Notes under the pieces: model-generated
The model's input: only the letters and a program-made list of their open reading frames with translations
Told to the model about the DNA's origin: nothing
Database searches by the model: none
In this document: positions 5,258 to 10,901 of the stretch, piece by piece
Position numbering within the stretch: position 1 is the first letter of the stretch
Layout of the letters: each line of letters begins with the position of its first letter
Assembly: GCA_001563995.1 (NCBI GenBank)
Contig: LKMV01000024.1
Span: forward strand, 1-10,901
Direction: 5' to 3'
Origin: Nanohaloarchaea archaeon PL-Br10_U2g16
GTDB lineage: Archaea; Nanohalarchaeota; Nanosalinia; Nanosalinales; Nanosalinaceae
DNA: 10,901 nucleotides
Position numbers and translations under genes: made by a program

Positions 5258-6529
5258 ATGGAGAAAAAACAGCTTAAAGTCTACCAGATCGGTCTCCATG
5301 GAAAAGGAAGGTACGGATTTGAAAGGCTAGTTGAGATTTCTAAACATTACGGCCCTGTAGATGTAGAGGTTGTAGGAGTCTATGATAGGGACTTTGAAAG
5401 GCTTGAGAGGGCGAAAAAGTTTGCTAAGGTTAACGGAAAGAATATTGATACTTTTCAGGAGATAGATGAAATGTATAGGGATGCTGAGAAACAGGGTTCA
5501 CGTGTAATGGTGTACGATGCAGGGTCTGCAGAGTCAAGGCCTCAAAACCTTCACAGCTCTGTTGAGAGAGGGTTCTTCCATCTAGCTGAAAAACCACCTT
5601 CGATGTCGAGGGAAGAACATCTGAAGGAGAAAGAGCTGGCTGAAGGAGGAAAGGCGATGTGGAAGGTAGATTTTATTGAAAGGGAGAATCCTGTGGTAAA
5701 GAAAGCGTTAGAAGAGCTTGAAGGGAAAGAGATAGAGAGTATAGAGGTCTACAGACAGAGCTCTTTCGGTATTGAAAAGATGCTCGATCCTGGCTCAAGA
5801 ATAAACCTTAGAGGTGGTGATGTACTTGACAAGATGATAAATGAGGTCTTTGTGCTTGACTTTCTTGAGGTCTCGGAGAACGGATCTCCAGGACTTCAGC
5901 TGGAAGAAGCATGGACAGAGTATTATCTTCCACATGAGTTAGGCTCGGAGAAGCTTACCTCTCTACATGGATCAAGGACGTCTGATCCGGAAAAGGCATC
6001 TACTGCAATGACCACAGCAGAACTTTCATCCGGAGAGGTAGATATCAAGCTGAGCTCTAGCTGGATGGGGCTGACAGATGGATGTATGTTAAAAGCTAAA
6101 GATATCAAGGATCAGATAGGATGCAAAGTCTACAAAAGAGAGTTTTCGGAGCTTGAAGGCGATAGTTATGTCAATGAAGAAGCCAGCTTTTTTGTTGTAG
6201 AAGGCGAAAAGGAAATTGTAGGGGATATGCTGAACGGAAAACTTTACGATATTCAAGAAGGAGAAGAGATTGAGGTGGAGAAGGGTTTACATGATCAGCT
6301 TTACAGGGTTCTTGAACAAGCTGTAAACCTAGCGGTTGGAGCTGAAGATGTTGAAAGCTTTGAGATGGAGAGGGATGTATTTATGGAGTCACTTTTCGAC
6401 ATACTAGACTCTGTAGATTCGGAATCTGCGGTTGATGAAGCATCTAAGGCCTCGGAAAAGGCAGAGTCACTTATTGTAAAAGGCGGAAAATTAAAAGAGC
6501 CGGATACCGATGATAGGGTGGCAGGATGA
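5258..6529 (+). CDS. Gfo/Idh/MocA-family oxidoreductase-like protein
   Basis: The 423-residue protein begins with a Rossmann dinucleotide-binding fold. A strand and glycine-rich turn 'VYQIGLHGKGRYG' (8-20) are followed by 'VEVVGVYDRDFERLERA' (36-52), whose Asp43 could contact the ribose. 'HLAEKPPSMSREEH' (108-121) contains the family's EKP motif with Lys112. 'VDFIERENPVV' and 'GKEIESIEVYRQ' (157-167) fit the start of the C-terminal alpha/beta domain. In well-studied members such as inositol dehydrogenase, catalysis uses the EKP lysine plus an Asp-x-x-x-His pair. Here the corresponding stretch is 'GGDVLDKMINE' (186-196), so the His position is Asn195. Known members oxidise or epimerise sugars and nucleotide sugars with NAD(P). 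The ATGA overlap with the next nucleotidyltransferase gene suggests translational coupling and a nucleotide-sugar role. It is longer than usual, with an acidic C-terminal tail. Family is likely; substrate and activity are uncertain. Confidence 0.7.
   Translation: MEKKQLKVYQIGLHGKGRYGFERLVEISKHYGPVDVEVVGVYDRDFERLERAKKFAKVNGKNIDTFQEIDEMYRDAEKQGSRVMVYDAGSAESRPQNLHSSVERGFFHLAEKPPSMSREEHLKEKELAEGGKAMWKVDFIERENPVVKKALEELEGKEIESIEVYRQSSFGIEKMLDPGSRINLRGGDVLDKMINEVFVLDFLEVSENGSPGLQLEEAWTEYYLPHELGSEKLTSLHGSRTSDPEKASTAMTTAELSSGEVDIKLSSSWMGLTDGCMLKAKDIKDQIGCKVYKREFSELEGDSYVNEEASFFVVEGEKEIVGDMLNGKLYDIQEGEEIEVEKGLHDQLYRVLEQAVNLAVGAEDVESFEMERDVFMESLFDILDSVDSESAVDEASKASEKAESLIVKGGKLKEPDTDDRVAG
6515..6520 (+). 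promoter_or_regulatory. Shine-Dalgarno site for the internal gene at 6526
   Basis: The string agggtg lies 5 bases before the ATG at 6526, inside the end of the oxidoreductase gene. With the ATGA stop/start overlap it supports translational coupling. Confidence 0.5.
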
Positions 6530-7626
6530 AAGCAGTTATACCTTGTGCATTGAAAGAGGACTCTCTTTTTCCGATGATAGAGTCAAAGCCTACGGCGATG
6601 ATGCCTGTGATGGGAAAGCCGCTGGTAAGACATATGATATCAAACCTTCAACAGCTAGGAGTGGACGATATCTACCTAGTTACAAACTATATGGAGGATC
6701 GGATTAAAGAAGAGTTCGAGCAGTTCACAAACGTTAACGTGGTACGTCAAGAAGAACTGAACGGTACTGCCGGAGCTGTCGAACAGTGTAGCTTTATAGA
6801 AGACGATTTCTTAGTTGTAAACGGCGATGTTCTTGTTTCACAATCGGATATAGAGTCCTTGCTTGAGAAACATGAGGAAGATAACTCTTCTGTTACCGTT
6901 CTAGCGGATGTAGAAGATACTCCTGAAAAGTTCGGTGTTCTCAGTATTAAGAATGATAGAATAGAGGAGCTGAAGGAAAAGCCGGAGAAGGCTGAAAATT
7001 CTCTGATAAATACAGGGGTGTACGTGTTTAAGCCTGAAATATTTGATTACATATCCGAGCTTGGAGAGCAGAAAGAGCTGACGGATGCTGTAAAGCAGAT
7101 TATAAGCGATAAAAAAGCCAAGTTTGAGATAGTAGAGGATTACTGGGTCGATATAGGCTCACCTAAAAAGCTCTGGGAAGCGGACAGAAAACTAAGAGCT
7201 CACAGGATAACAGATAAAGAGATAGATGAGGGTGCTGATGTCCACGAATCTGCAGATATTATCGGTAATGCAAAGGTTGAAGCCGGGGCTGAGATAAAAC
7301 CTGGTACTGTAATAGAAGGCAATGTATACGTAGGGGAAGATGCTGAAATTGGCCCAAATACCTGCCTCAGAGACTGTACAGTGGGTAAACGTTCACAGAT
7401 AAGGTCTGCGGATATAGATTCTGCCTTGCTGTTTGAAGAAAATATTATAGACTCCTCTGCACATCTGGAGACTGTTGTGATGGGAGAAGAATGTGATGTT
7501 AAATCCAATACAACTATAAGAGAGTCCTATATCGGGCCTAGAAGCTTTATAGAGATGAATAACTCCATTAGAGGTGTGAAGTTTGTGCCGGACGCCAGGA
7601 CAGATCTAGGCGAGATAAGTAAGTAA
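6526..7626 (+). CDS. Sugar-1-phosphate nucleotidyltransferase paralogue with degenerate active-site loop
   Basis: The 366-residue protein has an N-terminal nucleotidyltransferase domain (about 1-225) and a C-terminal left-handed beta-helix of hexapeptide repeats (about 235-345, e.g. 'AKVEAGAEIKPGTVIEG'). Retained family motifs are 'GTAGA' (80-84), 'VVNGD' (97-101) with the metal-binding Asp101, 'EKP' (151-153), 'NTGVYVF' (162-168) and 'YWVDIG' (206-211). The signature loop is gone. Where the paralogue at 7693 has GEGTRMRP, this protein has LKEDSLFP, and the following PKP is PTA, in an ungapped alignment. Thus the loop glycines, the phosphate-binding Arg (now Ser13) and the Lys (now Thr23) are absent. 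The beta-helix also lacks the acetyltransferase motifs of GlmU. By analogy with catalytically inactive subunits such as eukaryotic GMPPA, it may regulate or scaffold a partner; that is inference. It is translationally coupled to the oxidoreductase and followed by a T tract. Confidence 0.85.
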   Translation: MKAVIPCALKEDSLFPMIESKPTAMMPVMGKPLVRHMISNLQQLGVDDIYLVTNYMEDRIKEEFEQFTNVNVVRQEELNGTAGAVEQCSFIEDDFLVVNGDVLVSQSDIESLLEKHEEDNSSVTVLADVEDTPEKFGVLSIKNDRIEELKEKPEKAENSLINTGVYVFKPEIFDYISELGEQKELTDAVKQIISDKKAKFEIVEDYWVDIGSPKKLWEADRKLRAHRITDKEIDEGADVHESADIIGNAKVEAGAEIKPGTVIEGNVYVGEDAEIGPNTCLRDCTVGKRSQIRSADIDSALLFEENIIDSSAHLETVVMGEECDVKSNTTIRESYIGPRSFIEMNNSIRGVKFVPDARTDLGEISK

Positions 7627-7631
7627 TTTTT
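7627..7631 (+). terminator. T-tract terminator closing the first sugar operon
   Basis: Five T immediately follow the stop codon region of the 6526 gene. A new TATA box begins 30 bases later, so transcription probably ends here and restarts for the GlmU-like gene. Confidence 0.4.
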
Positions 7632-7660
7632 GGTATAGCCCTTGTTCTGATTTAGAAGTA

Positions 7661-7669
7661 TTTATTAAA
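7661..7669 (+). promoter_or_regulatory. TATA box of the GlmU-HAD-mutase operon
   Basis: The string tttattaaa is centred 28 bases before the ATG at 7693. It supports that ATG rather than the in-frame TTG at 7687 and implies a leaderless or near-leaderless mRNA. Confidence 0.55.
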
Positions 7670-7692
7670 CAGTTAGAGCCAAAATATTGCGT

Positions 7693-8910
7693 ATGAAGGC
7701 AGTGATACTTGCAGCAGGTGAAGGCACTAGGATGAGACCGCTGACTAAAGACACGCCGAAGCCGCTTATACCTGTGGCCGGGAAACCTATGATCCAGCAC
7801 AACATTGATAAGATTGAAGACAAAGTCGAAGAGATTATAATAGTTGCAGGATACAAGATAGAGCAGTTTGAAGACAAATACTGTGATAATGAAAATATTA
7901 AGATTGTAGAACAGTCAGAAGCGCTTGGAACCGCTGATGCGGCCCTCCAAGCCCGAGATCTGATAGATGAAAAAGCCTTAGTCTTAAACGGAGATGATAT
8001 CTACGGCAACCTGGAAAAACTTGTGGAGAAGGATTCTGCAGTCCTGGCATCAAAAGCAGAAAAACCGGAGAACTACGGGGTTTTCAAGGTTGAAGATGGA
8101 AATGTAGAAGGCATTGTTGAGAAACCTGATAATCCACCTTCCAGCCTTGTCAATACAGGTGCTTATGTTGTTAAAGAGGATTTCTTCGACCTATTGGAGA
8201 AGGTAGAAAAATCTGCCAGAGGCGAGTATGAGATAACTGATGCTTTGGAAGATTATTTGGACTCCGAGGAGGTAGAGTTAGTTAAAACTGATATGTGGCT
8301 TCCATGTAGCTATCCGTGGCAGTTGATAGATGCAAATGAAGAACTGATCGAGGAAGAGGTTGGAACCGGTCGGATAAATGGTAAAGTTTCTGAAAACGCA
8401 GTTATTGAGAAGAATGTAGTGGTTGAGAAAGGAGCAGAGATAAAACAGTTTACAACGGTTGAAGGGCCGGCAATAATAAAGTCGGGAGCTGAGGTAGGTT
8501 CTAACGGCTATATTCGTCCGGGAACTGTTTTGGAGGAAAATGTCAAGATTGGGGATTCAGAGATCAAAAACTCTGTGGTTAGAGAATCCTCCTCTATTCC
8601 GCATAAAAGCTATATAGGAGACAGTTATATCGGTAAGAAGGTTAATATAGGTGCGGGTTCACAGACAGCTAACCTTAGAAACGATAACTCTACGGTTAAA
8701 ATGAAGGTTAAAGGCAGATTAATGGATACAGGCAGAGAAAAGTTTGGAACGGTAATAGGTTCGGAGGCAAAGATCGGTGTAAATAATTCTGTGAAACCAG
8801 GACGTAAGATAGGTTTTGGAGCTGTTACCGACGCCGGTGAAAAGATAGCAGAAAACCTCTCCAATAAAGCAGTGATGAAGGATGGTGAAATTATTGAAGA
8901 TAGGAATTGA
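7693..8910 (+). CDS. glmU: GlmU-like bifunctional sugar-1-phosphate nucleotidyltransferase/acetyltransferase
   Basis: Archaeal enzymes of this type acetylate hexosamine-1-phosphate and couple the product to UTP (some members accept dTTP), yielding UDP-GlcNAc-type donors. The 405-residue protein starts with an intact loop 'AAGEGTRMRPLT' (7-18) and 'TPKPLIPVAGKP' (21-32), keeping Arg13 and Lys23. It continues with 'LGTADAAL' (78-85), 'LVLNGDD' (96-102), 'EKP' (143-145) and 'NTGAYVV' (154-160). The C-terminal left-handed beta-helix (about 230-385) carries the archaeal acetyltransferase signature: His304 and Tyr307 in 'PHKSYIGDS', Asn327 in 'TANLRND', Lys336 and the 'GRKIG' turn. These match the spacing of catalytic residues that I recall for Sulfolobus ST0452, except that one lysine position there is Ser333 here. 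The start is the ATG at 7693; a TTG two codons earlier is rejected. It heads an operon with overlapping HAD and mutase genes. The exact sugar is not certain. Confidence 0.88.
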   Translation: MKAVILAAGEGTRMRPLTKDTPKPLIPVAGKPMIQHNIDKIEDKVEEIIIVAGYKIEQFEDKYCDNENIKIVEQSEALGTADAALQARDLIDEKALVLNGDDIYGNLEKLVEKDSAVLASKAEKPENYGVFKVEDGNVEGIVEKPDNPPSSLVNTGAYVVKEDFFDLLEKVEKSARGEYEITDALEDYLDSEEVELVKTDMWLPCSYPWQLIDANEELIEEEVGTGRINGKVSENAVIEKNVVVEKGAEIKQFTTVEGPAIIKSGAEVGSNGYIRPGTVLEENVKIGDSEIKNSVVRESSSIPHKSYIGDSYIGKKVNIGAGSQTANLRNDNSTVKMKVKGRLMDTGREKFGTVIGSEAKIGVNNSVKPGRKIGFGAVTDAGEKIAENLSNKAVMKDGEIIEDRN

Positions 8911-9400
8911 CTTTGATAGGGTGCTTTTCGATACAGATCGGTTTAAGGAAAGGCTTAGGGAAGAGATAGAAGGTTTTGAAGACACATATGAAGATGCCAA
9001 GGATGAAAACGGTTATTCACATCTTAGACATGCTGAGATCGCTGATGAAGAAGTTGAAAGTTTTGAAAAAGTTATTGAGAGGGCGGAAAAGTTTTTATTT
9101 GAAGATGTCGGAGAACTTGAGGCCATAGACCACAGGGTACTGGTCTTGACAAGAGGAGAGCCAGAACATCAGATAGAGAAGATAAGGAACTCCGGTACTC
9201 ACCACATAGCGGATCAAGTACATGTAGTTAACGGAGATCCTGAGAAAAACCCTAAGGACATTGTTGATATAGATCTACTTGTGGACGACCAGATGTACGA
9301 GCTTGAACCGGTAGAAGTAGAGACGTTCCATTTTGACAGGGAGAAACATGGGATGGAAGATTTACTGGAGAAAATTAAACAGTTAGAGGGTGAAAAATAA
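8882..9400 (+). CDS. Small HAD-superfamily phosphatase-like protein
   Basis: The 172-residue protein shows all four HAD motifs. Motif I is 'IDFDRVLFDTD' (9-19), with nucleophile Asp10 and acid/base Asp12. Motif II is 'VLVLTRG' (86-92), with Thr90. Motif III is Lys122 or Lys125 in 'EKNPKD'. Motif IV is 'LLVDDQ' (132-137), with Asp135/Asp136. Residues 20-80 form a small, charged helical cap. Such enzymes usually remove a phosphate from a sugar or nucleotide, by way of an aspartyl-phosphate. The gene overlaps the end of the GlmU-like gene by 29 bases, and its stop shares one base with the mutase ATG (TAATG), so the three are surely co-translated. This suggests a hexose-phosphate substrate, which is inference. 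The start at ATG 8882 is chosen. A TTG at 8894 preceded by ggtga would give the more typical 'KIGIDFD' N-terminus and is a real alternative. Confidence 0.8.
   Translation: MVKLLKIGIDFDRVLFDTDRFKERLREEIEGFEDTYEDAKDENGYSHLRHAEIADEEVESFEKVIERAEKFLFEDVGELEAIDHRVLVLTRGEPEHQIEKIRNSGTHHIADQVHVVNGDPEKNPKDIVDIDLLVDDQMYELEPVEVETFHFDREKHGMEDLLEKIKQLEGEK
9386..9393 (+). promoter_or_regulatory. Strong Shine-Dalgarno site for the mutase gene
   Basis: The string gagggtga lies 6 bases before the ATG at 9400, within the last codons of the HAD gene. It is one of the best ribosome binding sites in the window and fixes the mutase start. Confidence 0.65.
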
Positions 9401-10713
9401 TGGATGCGGAAGCGGTTTTCAAGAGGTATGATATTCGAGGCCGTTATCCTGAAGAGCTGGACGAAAAGTTTGCTGAAAGGCTTGGGAAGGCATTTGGCAC
9501 GTTTGTTGTGGAAAATGATGGTGAAAAAGTGGTTGTTGCTAAAGATACAAAGGAGAGCTCTGAAGATTTGAAGAAGAACTTTGTCATGGGGTTGGTCTCT
9601 ACAGGCGTGGATGTCCTAGATACCGGTACAGGACCAACCGATTACGCAGCTTTTTCCGGCATGAAGGAGAACTGTTTCTCAGTTATGGTTACTTCCTCAC
9701 ATATGCCTCTGGAGTTTAACGGCTTCAAGTTCATGTATCCTGAGGGTAACGGGCTATTAAATGAAGATCTGGATAAGGTGAAAGATATTTTTAGAGAAAA
9801 AGATTTTGCTGAAGATAAAGGAGAGATAGAGAATATACCAACAAGAATGGATAGATTATACCGTTCCGAGATACTGAAATTAATCTCTTCTTATGAAAAT
9901 AGAGCAGAACTTAGGGATATAACCGTTGTCTTGGAAACGATGGGCGGTGCGACATCCAAGTTCCTTTCAGATCTTCTTAAAGAAAGAGAGATAGATTTAA
10001 TAGATATATCTGAAAAAGATAGCCCGGTTATCGATCCTCCTAACCCGAAGCCGGAGAACCTTGATCATGTAGAAGAAAAGGTCGAGGAGGAAGATGCATA
10101 CCTTGGCCTAGCTACTGATCTGGATGGTGATAGGATTGCGGTCTACTATGACGGGAAATGGCTTGAGGGAAACCAGATCTTTAATATACTTATCAAAGAG
10201 ACAAGACCTGATAACATCGTTGCATCTGTAGATACTTCAAAACAGGTAGAAGAGATGGCTGATAGAGCGGATGCAGATATTTCTTACACGAGGGTCGGAG
10301 ATCCTTTTGTAATAGATAAGACCTTAGAAGAAGACGCTGAGCTTTCAGGAGAGCCAAACGGCCATTACTGTTTCAAGGAACTAGTTCCGTACAACTCCGG
10401 GACATATGCTGCCCTTCTGCTTGCGACAGCAAATTACAACGATCTAAAGTATATGCCGAAAAGACATAACCTTAGAGAATCTGTAAAAGTCCAAGATAAG
10501 CATGAGAAGATGGAAGAAGTGATTTCAAAGGTAGAGGACAGGTACGAGGTAATATCGGAGGTCGATGGAGTAAAGTTCAGGGTTGAAGACGCAGAAGTAT
10601 TGATCCGTCCTTCCGGAAGTTCCCATAAACTAAGGATAATTGTTGATGCAGGGAATGAAAAGGAAGCTGAAGAAGTATTAGGGATTTCCGAGAAGCTTGT
10701 CCGGAACTCATAA
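9400..10713 (+). CDS. Alpha-D-phosphohexomutase (phosphomannomutase/phosphoglucosamine mutase family)
   Basis: This enzyme family interconverts hexose-6- and hexose-1-phosphates through a phosphoserine. Its 437 residues are close to the usual 440-460. Family landmarks run in order. 'FKRYDIRGRYP' (7-17) opens the protein. 'TSSHMP' (98-103) is the phosphoserine loop, with Ser100. 'DLDGDR' (240-245) is the Mg-binding loop. 'GEPNGH' (317-322) is the sugar-binding loop. 'RPSGSSHKLRI' (403-413) is the phosphate-binding loop. Several are off-consensus: T-(A/S)-S-H-N-P has Met102 for Asn, the sugar loop has Asn320 for the usual Ser, and the last loop reads S-S-H where S/T-E-P is common. The catalytic Ser, the three Asp and the final Arg remain, so it is probably active. 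Directly downstream of GlmU-like and HAD genes, it likely makes the hexose(amine)-1-phosphate for GlmU. Whether it is GlmM, ManB or Pgm-like cannot be decided here. Confidence 0.9.
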   Translation: MDAEAVFKRYDIRGRYPEELDEKFAERLGKAFGTFVVENDGEKVVVAKDTKESSEDLKKNFVMGLVSTGVDVLDTGTGPTDYAAFSGMKENCFSVMVTSSHMPLEFNGFKFMYPEGNGLLNEDLDKVKDIFREKDFAEDKGEIENIPTRMDRLYRSEILKLISSYENRAELRDITVVLETMGGATSKFLSDLLKEREIDLIDISEKDSPVIDPPNPKPENLDHVEEKVEEEDAYLGLATDLDGDRIAVYYDGKWLEGNQIFNILIKETRPDNIVASVDTSKQVEEMADRADADISYTRVGDPFVIDKTLEEDAELSGEPNGHYCFKELVPYNSGTYAALLLATANYNDLKYMPKRHNLRESVKVQDKHEKMEEVISKVEDRYEVISEVDGVKFRVEDAEVLIRPSGSSHKLRIIVDAGNEKEAEEVLGISEKLVRNS

Positions 10714-10716
10714 AAC
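10710..10716 (+). promoter_or_regulatory. TATA-like element for the gene at 10739
   Basis: The string ataaaac overlaps the mutase stop codon and is centred about 26 bases before the ATG at 10739. The spacing suits a leaderless mRNA. The nearer tctatacaat (10721-10730) is too close to serve. Confidence 0.4.
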
Positions 10717-10738
10717 CTCTTCTATACAATAGATAATT

Positions 10739-10901
10739 ATGACTGAGATACTTCACAAGTTTGAACAAGGACCTTACGATGTTCTAGAGTTCGAGGTAAA
10801 GACCGATGACGGAAAAGCAGTGATTGATATCAACGGAGGAGACCTTGGAAGGCTTCCGATAGAAGATACTGAAACCGTTGAAGAACTTAGAGATTCCTTA
10901 G
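10739..10901 (+). CDS. Unidentified gene, N-terminal 54 residues (3' end outside window)
   Basis: An open frame begins at ATG 10739 and continues to the window edge without a stop. The visible residues start 'MTEILHKFEQGPYDVLEFEV' and continue with a probable strand-turn 'AVIDINGGDLG' and an acidic 'IEDTETVEELRDSL' helix. Composition is acidic, like the neighbours. A TATA-like element lies at the usual distance. Only 25 bases separate it from the mutase stop, so read-through from the operon is also possible. I do not recognise the family; the fragment is too short for a function call. Confidence 0.65.
   Translation, partial: MTEILHKFEQGPYDVLEFEVKTDDGKAVIDINGGDLGRLPIEDTETVEELRDSL

Noticed and set aside
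5135..5299. N-terminal extension of the RHH protein to 5299
   Set aside because: The added 55 residues are hydrophobic and unlike the rest, overlap the divergent gene and its promoter, and lie upstream of a well-placed TATA box for the ATG at 5134.
6526..6600. Frameshift or sequencing error explaining the missing GEGTR loop
   Set aside because: The alignment with the paralogue is ungapped on both sides of the loop, and the alternative frames do not encode the missing motif.
7200..7508. Long minus-strand frame inside the nucleotidyltransferase beta-helix, rich in Ser, Pro and Ile
   Set aside because: It is the antisense of hexapeptide-repeat coding sequence; its composition reflects the repeat and not a protein.
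7687..7692. TTG start two codons before the GlmU-like ATG
   Set aside because: The family starts at 'MKAVILAAG' and the TATA spacing suits the ATG at 7693.
10721..10730. tctatacaat as TATA box for the 10739 gene
   Set aside because: It is only about 13 bases from the ATG, too close for archaeal initiation; the ataaaac element at 10710 has the right spacing.
10577..10768. Minus-strand coding frame over the end of the mutase gene
   Set aside because: It is a shadow of the mutase gene, rich in Leu, Ser and Arg unlike the acidic proteins of this genome, and has no promoter or motif support.

Overview
The window looks like a piece of an archaeal genome, most probably a small-genome halophilic DPANN archaeon of the Nanohaloarchaeota type. 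Dph2 (diphthamide synthesis) and an L10e-type ribosomal protein make it archaeal. Nearly all proteins are strongly acidic, as in salt-in halophiles, but they are also lysine-rich and the DNA is AT-rich (single 60-base lines counted by hand run from about 30% to 48% GC), unlike typical high-GC Halobacteria. The phylum call is inference; the archaeal call is firm. Genes are packed tightly, with no gap longer than about 125 bases, and I see no tRNA, rRNA, CRISPR array, insertion sequence or integrase.

Layout. Positions 1-455 hold the 3' end of a probable xylose-isomerase-like TIM-barrel protein. Positions 513-1250 encode an orphan AbiEii-like nucleotidyltransferase, tail-to-tail with dph2 (1247-2245, minus). 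Next on the minus strand is a shortened PEP-synthase-like protein (2301-3842) whose phosphorylatable histidine is replaced by serine. A divergent promoter region separates it from a small acidic orphan gene (3926-4189). Then come rpl10e (4223-4744, minus) and a ribbon-helix-helix regulator (4793-5134, minus).

From 5258 to 10713 lies a plus-strand sugar-activation cluster in two transcription units. The first couples a Gfo/Idh/MocA-type oxidoreductase to a sugar-1-phosphate nucleotidyltransferase paralogue with a ruined active-site loop. The second holds an archaeal GlmU-like bifunctional enzyme, a small HAD-family phosphatase-like protein and an alpha-D-phosphohexomutase. Mutase plus GlmU would convert hexosamine-6-phosphate to UDP-N-acetylhexosamine for glycan synthesis. 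The degenerate nucleotidyltransferase may be a regulatory or scaffold partner of the intact one. A further gene starts at 10739 and runs off the window.

Two themes stand out. First, nearly every transcription unit has a TATA-like element centred about 25-31 bases before its start codon, implying leaderless mRNAs. Shine-Dalgarno-like sites appear at rpl10e and at downstream genes of operons. This pattern was used to correct several start codons. Second, several enzymes keep their fold signatures but have lost or changed key catalytic residues: the PEP-synthase-like protein, the first nucleotidyltransferase, the oxidoreductase and, more mildly, the mutase. The accessory-looking genes (1-1250 and the RHH gene) are visibly more AT-rich than the core and sugar genes.
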